Positions 1 to 11,120 of a stretch of DNA of 64,000 bases are shown here, piece by piece; position 1 is the first letter of the stretch, and each line of letters starts with the position of its first letter. The position numbers were made by a program, and so were the translations under genes. The stretch is from Gnetum montanum. Taxonomy: Eukaryota; Streptophyta; Gnetopsida; Gnetales; Gnetaceae. Below the pieces are notes generated by a model that was not told the DNA's origin, ran no database searches, and saw only the letters and a list, made by a program, of their open reading frames with translations. Location: the NCBI GenBank assembly GCA_015680685.1, contig MNCI01035854.1:572764-636763 (forward strand), read 5' to 3'.

Positions 1-2356
1 AGGTTGTAAGGGTTTGGAAGGACCGTTGAGTCAGAAAAATAGTCATTTTCTAGATCGATTATCCAAACCACTTGGTTGGAAAGCTAGTTATAAATTTGTA
101 GCCCTCATAGCATTTTGTTGTTGCGATTGTGGTGGAATTTCACCCTACATGGATGGAGTAGGAGGTAACTAAGTTGAGGGTGGAGGGATGTGTGTAGGTG
201 GATGCAGAGGGTGGTATGGATATGGGTGCTCCCCTTGAGTAAATGGTAAATGAGTTCGATGGTACTTTGGAGGGTAATAATGATGCTTGAATGAGGGGTG
301 GCTTGCAAAGCTTCATGGAGAAATGGGTTGCTGAACATAGTACCCATATGGATCCGGTTGCCTGTACAGGTATTGCTATCTTGATGGTGGCATTCTGCAC
401 AACTATGGTTGCTGCCACTACTGATATTGCTCATATGGTTGTGGTGGAGCTTCACTGGGATAGTAGGCCTGTTATTGCTAGTGGAACTACCTTGGATTGC
501 CTTGAGAATAAGGCAACCATCTAGGTGCTTGCCTCCTTGCTAGCTAAGGATTTAGCACATACACCCCAAAATCTTGTAAGTGTGACATCATAGCGCAACA
601 TCCGTGAAGATGTTCATATTCAAAAATGTCACACCCAACATCATCATCAAAGTCTATCTCCACAACTTCTTCTACTGTAGCAACTTTGCCCATACCTCTT
701 TGGTAGGCATGTTCAGCTTCTTTTCATCTCCTACAGTTGTGATCACTATTCTACTCTTTGGATTCTTCAGAAATCTTCATAGCAGTTTTGAACTTTTCAT
801 CCAAAGAGTTCCATAATTTATCAACCTTTGTCAAAATATTAGAAATAGATTTTTGGTGGATAAGGTTTTCCTGCTCACCACTTTGTCAAGTGATGACTCC
901 TTGTCACAAAATCAAACCTCTCTTTTCTTGATGGATGAATCCCTATTATATTCTTATACACTTTCCATTTTTCATAACTCACCTTCTTCTTTTGCTACCT
1001 ACTCTATCAGCCTTTATACCTTATGAGCTCTTAGTTTGGATAGTCTCCCTTGGGCATAAACCCTAAGAGTTCTTCTAGTTTCTGCTCTAAGTCCATCTAT
1101 GATGTGGCAGAGTTGTTTCTTCTGAGAATAATCATGGCCAAGGCATCGATGTAAGAGAGAATAATATCTGTCCATGGTGGCATCCAAGGTTTCATGTGTT
1201 CCTTGTTTCCAACCTTGGATTTGCCTTCTCATATTAGACACTCTTGAGTATGTCTGGTATTTATCATTGAATAGCTCGAGCATTATACTCCATTGGCAAA
1301 TAGATTCCAACTCTAAGGATTGGTAAAATATTTCAGCCTCTTTAATGAGTGTCCTAGGGAATAGCTTCAATATTTGCTAGTCATTTTTGATATTTTGTAA
1401 GGCATAGGCATCATGAAAGTCTTGTAGATCATTTTGCAGATTAGAGTTATATCCCCCCTCAAATCTTGGGATATTGTTCATGTCTAAGTGCTTGATCCGA
1501 CTATCTTTCACATGCCTAGTTGGAATCTTAACTACCTCTACAATTTTAAGCATGCTTCAAGTAGCCAAAAAAGGTTCATCGTCATCATTATGTCGATGAC
1601 ACCGATGATGGTTTTTTCCACCCCTTCATTCTTAGTGAGCTCTATGATCATTATTGTCTAGTTGATCACCTTCATCATGATTATTTCTCTGATGGCTTCT
1701 ATCAGAACCAGAAGATGAAGAGGAATGTTCAGAATCAAATAAAGAGGAAGGTGGACCACCATCACCATCATGGTCTCAGCCACCACCTCTTCGCTTGTCA
1801 CGACCATGATCCTCAAATTCCTTGTCATCATAATGTTTGCCTAAGTCCCTACCTTAACTACCACTTTTTCCTAAACTTGGTTTGGTAATAGTGGACCGCA
1901 GGTTCAAGGCCGCATCCTCATCACCAATAATAGGGGGTGGAGAATCTTCATGTTGAGAACCCCCAGAGGGAGGATCCTCATTATTTATTTGGTTTAGCAG
2001 GAACAAGGGATTAGTGAAGTGTTTCTCCTTTGGAAACTCATGGTGCTTTTTCTAGTGTCAATCTCTCTTACGTTGTGTTTTAGTGGAATAGTAGTCCCAA
2101 GTGTCATAACCATGCACAATGTATTCCTCTTGAAGATCTGGGATGCCCAACCTCTTAAGAGTTTGAAATAGCATCCCGGGCATAGATCAATTGAGGGCAT
2201 TACGATGTTGCCCTCCATGTATTGCCACCGCAATTGTTCATCCTGATGTAGGATGAAGGTGAAGTCAGGTACATACTCATTTGGATGAGTATATACCACC
2301 TTGCACTCTTGTGGGACCAGCAGTTTAACATCTTCATGCTTGTGAGGAGAAGACAT
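1..2356 (-). pseudogene. Ty3/Gypsy (Athila/Tat-like) gag remnant, element A
   Basis: Broken Gag reading frames run leftward from an ATG at 2356-2354 and leave the window at base 1. The N-terminal piece (2356-1994) matches the Gag starts of elements B (42906) and C (55295), sharing a THPNEYVPDFTFILHQDE-like stretch. A capsid core is readable at 1370-1014, with FYQSLELESICQW and a downstream RYYSLLHR stretch, which fits the Retrotrans_gag fold. Near 590-530 a Cys/His cluster (EH, GCC, SH) corresponds to the zinc-binding stretch of B and C, and 455-105 is the Gln/Pro/Tyr-rich tail in a shadow frame. Several stops and frame changes show that it is dead. It sits behind PBS 2487-2505 and LTR1, so it is the 5' part of a minus-strand element. 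Assignment rests on similarity to the other copies in this window and on family motifs. Confidence 0.8.
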
Positions 2357-2486
2357 GTTGCAAACAAATAAAATATGAATGTGCTTTTGTAATTATATAA
2401 TTTAAGAATGATGTCGACCTTGGGGTTCATCCAATGATATTAATAATGTTCACTAATCCTAGATAGCACATGTTTCAACAAAAGAA

Positions 2487-2505
2487 GTCCCCAGCAATGG
2501 CACCA
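2487..2505 (-). other. Primer binding site of element A (tRNA-Asp type)
   Basis: On the minus strand this reads TGGTGCCATTGCTGGGGAC. It begins one base after the LTR end and matches the 3' end of plant tRNA-Asp (complement TGGCGCCGTTGCCGGGG) apart from transitions. The same site in the same place occurs at 13604-13622 (-), 42746-42764 (+) and 55136-55154 (+). It marks the boundary between the leader and the 5' LTR. Confidence 0.75.
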
Positions 2506-2506
2506 A

Positions 2507-3022
2507 TGATGAGTGATGAGGTACCCCTATGCCAAACCATACGAATCACAAAGCGGTCATGCATGATCTGGTCGAATTCCATGGACTTTGTAGTTTTCAA
2601 TGCACTAGTTCTCTAGGAAGTAAACTTTATCTTGAGGATGTTCATTATCTTTCCAACTACACTTGTGAAGCTCAAGGATATGATTTAAGTGTAATTGAGG
2701 CACATGATCTTTGTCATCTTATATTTTATGGTTTTGGTACCTAAAGTAAAGAGATGAAGTAACTTAATAACTAATCTAATTTAACTACTTAACTAGCCTC
2801 TAACTAGTCCTAACATAAGCATTCAATCCCACTTTCTGTACATGTCTTAAACCCACATATCCACTACTGGGTGCACCAAGCAATAACGCTACTAGGATTA
2901 CCAAGCAAATACATGTTTATGCTTGAAGTGGTCATACTTATGTGTTTAATCTATTTAGCTTAAATAATTAACTAGTCATTTAAAGTCTAATTTAGCTTAA
3001 TTAATTACATATTTAATGAAGG
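2507..3022 (-). repeat. LTR1, left part, interrupted by element X
   Basis: U5 side of the 5' LTR of element A. On the plus strand it begins TGATGAG, the complement of the family's CTCATCA end. It is similar throughout to LTR2 and, in reverse, to LTR3-LTR7, including the GGTAACC-like tract and the TATGCTTGAAGTGGTCAT stretch. It is interrupted after 3022 by element X and resumes at 13182. The two parts total about 920 bp. Confidence 0.8.
3018..3022. repeat. Target site duplication GAAGG, left
   Basis: GAAGG directly precedes the TGTACCG end of the left LTR of element X. The identical 5-mer follows the right LTR at 13177-13181. A 5-bp duplication is the normal footprint of LTR-retrotransposon integration. 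Confidence 0.85.
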
Positions 3023-5071
3023 TGTACCGTCCGAAATCGTCGATGAGAGGTTGGAATGAACTAACACCGAGAGATCTACGGATGAAACAGTAAGACCCTA
3101 CCTTCTCCCAAGGGCAAGCTGGAAATCAACAAAGGCAGAGTGCCTTAAATGGTCCGCACGCAGATCAAACAAGGACTTCCCCGAACGTACGCAATTGCGA
3201 TGCGTTAGGTTATACGTAAAAAAATGAAAAACTGAACGTAAACAAATGAAAATGAATGTAAAATGTTTAAATGATAAATAATGAAAACAGGAAAAAATGT
3301 GAACAGGAACAATAATGTAAACTGTAGGAATCTAGGCAATAATGCAAACTATTTGTATTGATAAACAATTAAAATGTGCACCGGTCAGAACGCAGTTGCA
3401 GAGTGGTCGTAAGCCGGACATTTAGCCCTGATGGATGAGAACGGATGCTGGGAAGATGCAGGTTTTGGATTTTAGGTGTACGGCGTTCAATTCTGTAAGA
3501 AGCCTAGCATATGAGATTGATGCCCAGATTTCTTAAGTGTGTCAGATTTAGATTTTTCTGAACCTTGATCTAGTGGAAAAATAGGAGATTTATAGGATTT
3601 TAGGCGCGAGATTCAGATCTGGGAGAAGATCAGTGGCTACGAGGTGAGAAAACTTTGGATCGGGTGACAGGTGTGTGCGTTGACCGGATGCATAAAATGT
3701 TACAATGTACAGCGTGCAGCGTAACCAAGATCTCTTACGCTGACATGTGTAATCCACAGTGTAAGAGCTTGATGCGCTGAAAAATGCAAAATGTACAAAG
3801 AATGTTAAAGTACAAGAGTGGATCTGGATGTCTAGCCTCCGAATCTATAGATCTGTGCTATTTTTACTTTTCCAAGGCCTCAAGCATGCGTGGATCTAGC
3901 TCTGGCATGTCTGCAGTGTGTCCTAGCGTCAGCGTCTGGCGTCCAGCGTCCCAGGGTGTCAACGTGACCATCAACGTGTCCAATGTTTATGATGCATTTT
4001 GAGCCCATTTTTGACCTGTGTTTTCGAAGTGGATCTGCATGCCTGAGGTCAAGAGGGTGCTGCTTGTCAAGTTTGAGCTCATTTGGAGGTTGTTTTGGCC
4101 CTGTTTTGGTTGATGATGCTGAGCCTTACGCTATTGGAAGCATGTCAGCGTAACTAACAGTGAGTGACCTGAAAATAGTGTGTTTTGAACCCATTTTTAA
4201 CCTATGAGACCCATTTTTAGAGTGGATCTACATGTCATGGGTCATGAGAGACATGTGTGCCAAATTTGGGCTGATTTGGATGTCTTTTTGGCCCTATTTT
4301 GGTTGGTGACGCTGAGCCTTACGCTGCTGGAAGCATGTCAGCATGACTAACAGCGAATGACCTAAAAACAGTGTATTTTGAACCCATTTTTGACCTGTGA
4401 GACCTATTTTTAGAGTGGATTTTCATGCCATGGGTCATGAGGGTTCTATGTGCAAAATTTGGGCTGATTTGGATGTCTTTTTGGCCCTGTTTTGGTTGGT
4501 GACACTGAGCCTTACGCTGCTGGAAGCATGTCAGCGTGACTAACAGCGAATGACCTGAAAATAGTGCGTTTTGAACCCATTTTTGAATTGTGAGACCCTT
4601 TTTTAGAGTGGATCTGCATGCGATGGGTCATGAGGGTTCTGTGTGCCAAATTTGGGCTGATTTGGATGTCTTTTTTGCCCTGTTTTGGTTGGTGACGCTG
4701 AGCCTTACGCTGTGCAGCGTCTGAAAAGTAACTCCAGCGTCACCAAGTCAAAGTGGCACATTTGAGGCCCAAATCTTGATTTTCTAGAGATTGGAAGCTA
4801 CTAGGGACCTTGGTGAAGGTCATGGGGGGTCCTTGTGCTCAATTTTGGCCTATTTTACTCAATTTCGGGGCTCCAAAAGTTGGTGATGCTAATCCTTACG
4901 TTGTGCAACGTCTGTGGGCCCTGGGGGGATCTTGCCTATTGAATTGTGAACCATCGAGGGCTGTTTCGGAGGCCTCCAAGTTTGGTCATGCTATACTCAT
5001 GCTTGGGAAGCTGCATGACTTAACTTGAATCTTGTCTAAAAGTGCTAGGCCAAAATTTTGTGGTGTTTTCA
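3023..5071 (-). repeat. 3' LTR of element X
   Basis: 2049 bp, direct copy of 11121-13176. A candidate TATA box (TATAAAT on the minus strand) lies at 3598-3604, about 575 bp from the U5 end, leaving a U3 of about 1.5 kb. The U3 contains tandem units of about 193 bp and many CAGCGT/ACGCTG words. The first tandem unit has lost 7 bp relative to the right LTR, which accounts for the whole length difference between the two LTRs. Confidence 0.85.
3997..4740. repeat. 193-bp tandem repeats inside the left LTR of X
   Basis: Four units start at TTTTG landmarks 3997, 4183, 4376 and 4569, with spacings 186, 193 and 193. Each holds the GACCTGTGAGACCCATTTT tract, a TGGGTCATGAGGGT tract and TGACGCTGAGCCTTACGCTG. 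The right LTR has the same four units, so the array predates the insertion. Confidence 0.85.
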
Positions 5072-6230
5072 TTGGCCCGTCTTTGTTGACGCTTGGAGGA
5101 ATCTACCTGAGAGGCATCGACAAAGAAGTACAAAACACCACAAGCAATTGGGTATCAAGCATTTTTCTTTGGCAGTTGGCCAAATGTCATCGCGCTATGT
5201 TTAGAAGTACATGGGATTGGTAAATGGGGTTTTGAGATGTATGGGGAGAAGGTTTGTAACTGTGAGATTTGTGATTGATGAAGGAATGGTTTTATTTAAC
5301 TGTGGGAAGAGGAATGCTCTTGTGTGAACACATCATGTTGGTCCTTGTTAATAGCCAATATCTAGCGGACTTGGGACCAAGGCATGGTATGTGCGTCCTT
5401 TGGAGGAACGAGACTCTTGTATCTTGTTTAAGAGAACTCGTTGTCACAAGCAAAGCCACGCAGTGAGGTGGTGCGTTCTTTTGGAGAAACAGGACCCTTG
5501 TTGAGTGTCAAAGGGAACCTGTTGTCCAACAGCCAAAGCCACACGATGGGATGCAACATGATTGTTTGAGACACGAGTGTTTTCTTCCAAGACAAGTACC
5601 TTTCCGCCTGGGGCTTATATGGGAAGTGCCAAGGGTCTTGTGATGGATGAAGCTCTTTGAATATATATATATATATTTCGTTGTTTTTTTTTTGTTTTTT
5701 TTTTCTTTTTTCTTTGTCTTTTGAATAGAGCTCTCTTTCAATGTTATACTCGTGTTCGTATGCTTGTGTCTGTTTCATGTGTTTTGTTGTGTGTTGCAAC
5801 TACTTTGAGAGTTATAGTGTGCAACCATGTGTTCAGAGTTTTGGGGTGACTAGGATGTATCCAGAAAATGTAACTGAACAAGGTAGAGAGAACATGTTGG
5901 GGAATAAGGGATGTTTGGGGAACTGGGAATGTACTTGTGAACGGTTTGATTAACCTAGTTACATGCATGAGGAACAATGTGGTACCTCATCGCCGTGATG
6001 AAGTGCATCTGTGTATGAACACCTCTGGGTGTCATCCTGCAAACACAACTCCAAGAGAACAAGAAAATCATGAGTGAATGAGTTAGCTTAACACTTTAAA
6101 CATGGATGCAACCGATTGTGATGGAGACACCACATGCAATCGTAGGCAAATAGAATCGAGCAGCAGCAATGTTGTTAGAGTCTATGTGATGAATTCATGC
6201 ATCAGGTTGATGAAGACTTGTCGTTTGATT
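5072..6230 (-). other. 3' non-coding internal region of element X
   Basis: No recognisable protein. It holds an imperfect tandem duplication of about 83 bp at roughly 5390-5550 (twice CAAAGCCAC preceded by a GTGCGT..CTTTGGAG-like start), a (TA)n tract near 5660-5676 and long T runs to 5720. On the minus strand the bases just before the 3' LTR read AAAGACGGGCCAA, a weak polypurine tract candidate. I see no captured host gene. Confidence 0.6.
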
Positions 6231-6239
6231 ATAGCAAAA

Positions 6240-6600
6240 AATTAGTAGAATAATGAAGAAGTTGCCAGTTTATAGTCTTGGTGGACTGTCATGGATTAGT
6301 TTTATGTCATAACCCATTGGACGTTGCCAGTTTAGCATCATAGCAGACAGTGCAATGCTAGTTTATAGTCGTGGTGGACTATGGAGAGGCAAGCTAGTTT
6401 ATAGTCTTAGCGAACTCTATCAGATGAGAGTGTGGTAGTTTATTGTCATTTTGGACGATCTATGGTATCAGTTTTAGGTCATGATGCCAGGATCGTTCTG
6501 TGGTATCAGTTTATCGTCATGATTCCAGGATGAATCTATGGTATCAGTTTATCGTCATGATGCTAGGACTGATCTGTGGTATCAGTTTACCGTCATGATG
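6240..6600. repeat. Minisatellite with AGTTTA..GTC..GGAC units
   Basis: An imperfect array. From about 6472 to 6600 there are four 38-bp units of the form TCTRTGGTATCAGTTTATCG followed by TCATGATGCCAGGAT. Upstream, looser units carry AGTTTATAGTC plus GGTGGAC or GCGAAC. The same core recurs at 6833-6940 (AGTTTAAGGCC, twice with TTTTC) and once at 8317 (AATTTAACGTCTTAGCGGAC), so the whole internal region 3' of the protease is built from a diverged short motif. Confidence 0.8.
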
Positions 6601-6789
6601 CCAGGACAAANAGTCCTAGCATCATGACGATAAACTGATACCATAGATTCATCCTGGAATCATGACGATAAACTGATACCACAGAACGATCCTGGCATCA
6701 TGACCTAAAACTGATACCATAGATCGTCCAAAATGATAGTGAACTACCACACTCTTATCTAACAGAGTCCGCTAAGACTATAAACTAGN
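6394..6789. repeat. Inverted repeat bounded by N bases
   Basis: 6612-6788 is a near-perfect reverse complement of 6394-6570 (177 bp per arm). The right arm lies exactly between single N bases at 6611 and 6789. Either a large palindrome exists here or, more likely, a short contig was placed a second time in reverse orientation. Confidence 0.85.
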
Positions 6790-6923
6790 AAACCTAAATG
6801 CACAAGCAAAATAGAAAACAATGCGAGCAACGGTAGTTTAAGGCCTTTTTGGACTATGCGTGGCAGTTTAAAGCCGTACCAGGCCATGTGTTAGTTTAAG
6901 GCCTTTTCCGACCACAGGATAGT

Positions 6924-9900
6924 TTAAGGCCTTTTCGGGCCATATGTAAATGCATAAGCTAGTACAATGCAAACGAAGGTGACATATGCACAACGAACAA
7001 AGGTGAAGAGTGGGTGGGGATCATACGTGTTTTTGACCGCAGGGGAGCCTTGGTCGTATGGTTGTTTCCTAGCCGAACGTGGTCTAGAAGGCATGCTAAG
7101 TTTTGGTTGCTCTGGGAGGCTTTCGGTTTTTACCACTCGTTCGGGCGTTTTAGCTCTAGGTGTTGCGTTTGTTGTCGTGGGTGTTCCATCAAGAGACTCT
7201 TCTTTCAAGACTTGTGACATGTCTATGTTGTGGATGGCTTGAAAGGGAGTGTTATCGCCATGTATGATGACTTGTCCACCTTTGTATGGAAGGTGGATTT
7301 CTTGATGTATCGGTGAGGAAACAGCCCGTTGTTGGGCTAGCCAAGGTCTACCAAGAATCATGTTGAAACTTGGCATCTCTTCTATGACAGTGAACTCCGC
7401 GCTGGTGGGGAATTGTTCTCCTGCCACAAAGGCTAAGTTGATTGTACCCTTAATTGTGACACATGATCCATTGAAGGATTTTAAACATGTGGTTTTCGTT
7501 GGCATGATCTCGTTTGCCATGCCTAGTTTGTCGATGACGGAGTATAAGCTACGTTTGTTGCTGCACCATCATCAACGTGCACTCTACGAATGGTACATTG
7601 CCCAACATGTACACTAATCGATAATGGAGCTGTTGTGACCTCCCCTTGTTCAGGGTTGACTTTAACTGCATCATCGCAGAAGGTTAAGGTGTTTGAACCC
7701 AATCCTTGTGGTGTGTGTTGCAAAATCGTTACACGGATGGATTTCTCATTTGTGGGGATGTCCTCCATAACAGGAATGGATGCTAACGTTTGAGCCAAGG
7801 CTTCGCGGTGAATGGCTGAAGTCATGACCAGGTCATACAAGCTCATCATTGTGTTCTTATGTTTGAGCATTTGTTTTACTTGGGCTAGTGCAGCTACGAA
7901 GTCTGTGTTGTTGGTTGTTGTGTTGGCTTTGGCTTCCTTCATGTGGGTTGAGGGATGGGCCTCCTGCATAGAGGGCTTGGGCTTGGTTTGCTTGAGATTA
8001 GGGACAGGGGCTCCAGCGTTCGATTGTTGCTTGCTTGGTGTGGCCTTTGTTTCAGCTATGGAGGTTGTTCGTTGTTCGTTTGTCCTCTTGTGCTGCCATT
8101 TGGTAGGCTTACCCATGTTGTTGGCAAGGTTGACTCTTGAGGGAGAAGAGGTTGAGACATTTCCTATAGTTGGGCTCCGAGTAAGTGAGGGGCCATCGCG
8201 TGGTGGCACCTTTATGAAAAATGGTAGTTTGGGAGGAGTCATTGGTGTTTGACTAGCTTATTGTGGCACTTTGATGACGAAAGGTTTCTTTGCGGTTGTG
8301 GCGGTGCATCATGCCAATTTAACGTCTTAGCGGACGATTGCGGTGGTACTTTGACCACGAAAGGTTTTACAGGTGCTCGAGGTGGCACCTAGATGACAAT
8401 GGAAGGCCTCTTACTGGTGGAGACGGAGGGGACCATTGCCTTGTTGAGAGGCACACAGATCATGAAAGGTTGCCGCACAGGTTTGGGCTTGCTTCCTATG
8501 CTAATGGAGTTTATGACATAGGAGGCATCATCTGTGCTAGGTTGACTCAGGGTGTTGATGTTGAGTTGGCCCCGTTCGATCATTGTCTGAAGATCATCCT
8601 GTAAGGCATGGTAGTTGTTGGTATTGTGACTGGACATCTTGTGGTAGTGATAGAATTGATCTAACTTGAAGTGTTGTGGAACCGAGGGCTCGTTTGGTGC
8701 TGCTAAGGTGGGGTTCCTCAGTAGCTCGCAGTACCTATCGTGTCTTCGGTAGGCATTCTCCGCCACTTGTTTGTATTGGATTTGCCTGGTTTTGAGGAGT
8801 TGCTCTAGTGGTTCAGAAGGTTGTGTGGGTAGCAGTGTATACTTAGAGCGATCCTTGCACTGAAAGTTGGACCTTGGGGTGGCCCCTGTCGTTGCAGGTG
8901 GATTGGTACTGGTGTTTGTTGTTTTTGTGCTTGTAGCTACAGTTTCCGTTGTTGTCTATTGTTTGGAAACGTGTTGGTTCTTATAAGCCACATAGGCTGG
9001 ATCATTGCTGGTTTGTGCAGCTTGTTCAATGTTCTTGATCTGCGTGAAGGCTTGGCTCAACGTTTGAGCGCTTAGGTAGTATAGTTTTGACTTAACGAAG
9101 TCATTCACGGCTCCCTTTAGAATCGTAAGCAAATACGTTTCAGGGATGGGCTCATGAAGTTCGTTAAGGGCTACGTTCCATTATTGAATGAACTTCTGCA
9201 TAGGCTCTAGTGGTGCTTGTTTCACCTGTATTAGAGTGTCTAGTGTGGCCTCAGGCTTGAGGTTGTACTTAAACTGGGTGACGAACTGATGTAACAGATC
9301 CTCCAAAGAGGATATGGAGTTATGTGGCAGGGCTCGGTACCAGTCTAAGGCACTGTCCGTTAGGGACATGGTGAACACACGTAGGATTACATGGGGCCAA
9401 GCTTGAAGCAATAGGGTCTCTGATCAGAATGTTACCAAGTGAGCGTTCGGGTCTCCCTTCCCGTTGTACTTGGTTCACTGTGGGAGTGTGATTCCCTTGG
9501 GTAAAGCTAACGGTGGTACTGAAGAGCTAATTGGATCATCTTGGTAAAAGTCCAGTACTTTAACTTGTTCAGTGTTTGCTTTTTTGAGGTGCTTTACCTC
9601 TTCAGCTAACGCTTGCATCATTTGTTTGGCTTCTGCCCACTCTTTGGCGATAGGCAGGTCAGTTGGTTGGGGAGATTGTTGGGTTGTCATTTGTTGCTAT
9701 GGAGCAATGTTCAGAGTTATGGTTGGGGGTGTGGCACATTGAAGTGAGTGGGTTGTTGAACAAGGGGTATGGTTCCTTTCCTAGCCATAAACTGTGAAGC
9801 GACACCCTGGATGTGCAAAGCTGAAGTGATGAAAGGAGCTCCATGTGTTTGCATGTGCGGTATGTACTGGGTGGAGATGGGCATGGGTAATCTCTGTTGG

Positions 9901-10328
9901 GATACTGGTGCTTGTGTGCTTGTTGACACTTGGTGAGTGGCCGTCTGTCCCATGCGAGGGTGGAATGATGGGTTCACGTAGGCATGGGGACTGAGGGTGT
10001 GGTATGAATCCTCAGGTTCAGATTGTGCCTCGAAGTCATCTACATCATGTTGGTTTTGGGGCTCCTCAATGGGTCGCTGTGTGTTTTGGCTCCTTGTCAG
10101 AAGGAGCTGAGAGATGAGTCGATGGTGAGGCTCAGAAAGGGGGATGATGTCATATACAGAGGGGATGAATTCATGACCTCCCATGTATATGCGCTCGAAG
10201 TTTCGTTTTGCCTCTTGTTCTGTGGTGTCAAGGGGAAGGTTGGCCTGAATCTTCACACAGATAAAGTTGTATTGTTCCTATGTGAGGATTACGAAGGTGT
10301 GTACATTAGAGTTCTGAGATGACTCCAT
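6924..10328 (-). pseudogene. gag-protease polyprotein of element X (broken)
   Basis: The frame starts at ATG 10328-10326 (MESSQ) and runs leftward through several stops. N-terminal Gag is at 10256-9717. The capsid core is at 9411-9181, with SALDWYRALPHNSISS and FVTQFKY, typical of Retrotrans_gag. A domain ending in HYHKMSSHNTNNYHAL at 8766-8389 corresponds to the Gypsy zinc-knuckle region but lacks its cysteines. A Pro/Ser/Thr-rich stretch follows, then the aspartic protease: active site VDDGAATNV near 7575-7550 and the FNMILGRPWL flap-side motif near 7360. A small indel near 7540 puts the two protease halves in different frames. The coding frame closes at 6924. There is no RT, RNase H or integrase downstream. 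Family assignment to Ty3/Gypsy is firm; clade is uncertain. Confidence 0.8.
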
Positions 10329-11120
10329 GGTGATGTGTGATGGGGCAACGTACGGGCAAGGCAACAAGGCAACAAGTCCAGTGTGTGGTCCGGGCTAAGG
10401 ATGCAGCATGTGCAATATGGCTGAACTACAGCGTGTCCAGCGTGTGAACACTAAAAATTTGTCTAAGTGTCCAGCATGTGAACACTGAAAAATTTTCTAA
10501 GTGTGTGGTGTAAGAACCTGGCAGCGTGTGAAAAAATCTTGTAAGTGTAAAACTGACAGCGTATGAACTGCAGTGTGAGCAACTGCAGCGTGAGCGACTG
10601 CAACGTGAGTAAACTGCAGCGTGAGTAAACTGCAGCGTGAGTAAACTGCAGCGTGAGTAAACTGCAGCGTGAGCAAACGGCAGCATGAGCAAACTGCAGC
10701 GTGAGTAAACTGCAGTGTGAGTAAACGGCAGCGTGAGCAACTGCAACATGAGTAAACTGCAGCGTGAGTAAACGGCAGCTTGAGTAAACTGCAGCGTGAG
10801 CAACTGCAGCGTGAGCAACTGCAACGTGAGTAAACTGTAGCATGTGTTGAAGAGAGAAAATATGGCTAAGTGTTGAACAACATATAACAGCATTTCAACG
10901 GCAACGTGAGCAACTGCAGCATGAGTAAACTGTAGCGTTTGAAGCTAAGGCACAGTGTCTGGACTGGATAACAGAATTTATCAATAGGAAACAGCGCCTG
11001 AACGCTGGGAGAAAGGCAGCGTAAGAACGTTGACAATCACAGCAGCGTGTGAACGCTAGATCTGGGATGTTAAGAGGCAGATCTAACAGAGAAATGGCCC
11101 TTCTTCTAGCGTCATTTTAC
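10329..11120 (-). other. Leader of element X with minisatellite
   Basis: Untranslated leader between the 5' LTR and the gag ATG. Most of it is the CTGCAGCGTGAGTAAA array described separately. The flanks carry further AGCGTGTGAAC words. No convincing tRNA primer binding site was found next to the LTR (minus strand begins GTAAAATGACGC). Confidence 0.6.
10556..10935. repeat. CTGCAGCGTGAGTAAA minisatellite
   Basis: About 20 copies of a 12- to 16-bp unit, CTGCAGCGTGAGTAAA alternating with shorter CTGCAGCGTGAGCAA. On the minus strand two frames are open across the array and give Leu/Thr/Gln/Ala-rich repeats, but this is a side effect of the unit, not a gene. Confidence 0.9.

Noticed and set aside
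3997-4740. CRISPR-like array
   Set aside because: The 193-bp units are continuous tandem copies without short repeats and unique spacers, and lie in a plant LTR.
7812-8252. 146-residue hydrophobic plus-strand frame
   Set aside because: Antisense shadow of the element X gag-protease frame.
10426-10893. 155-residue and 126-residue repetitive minus-strand reading frames
   Set aside because: They are translations of the 12- to 16-bp minisatellite in the leader of element X; two frames are open for the same reason.
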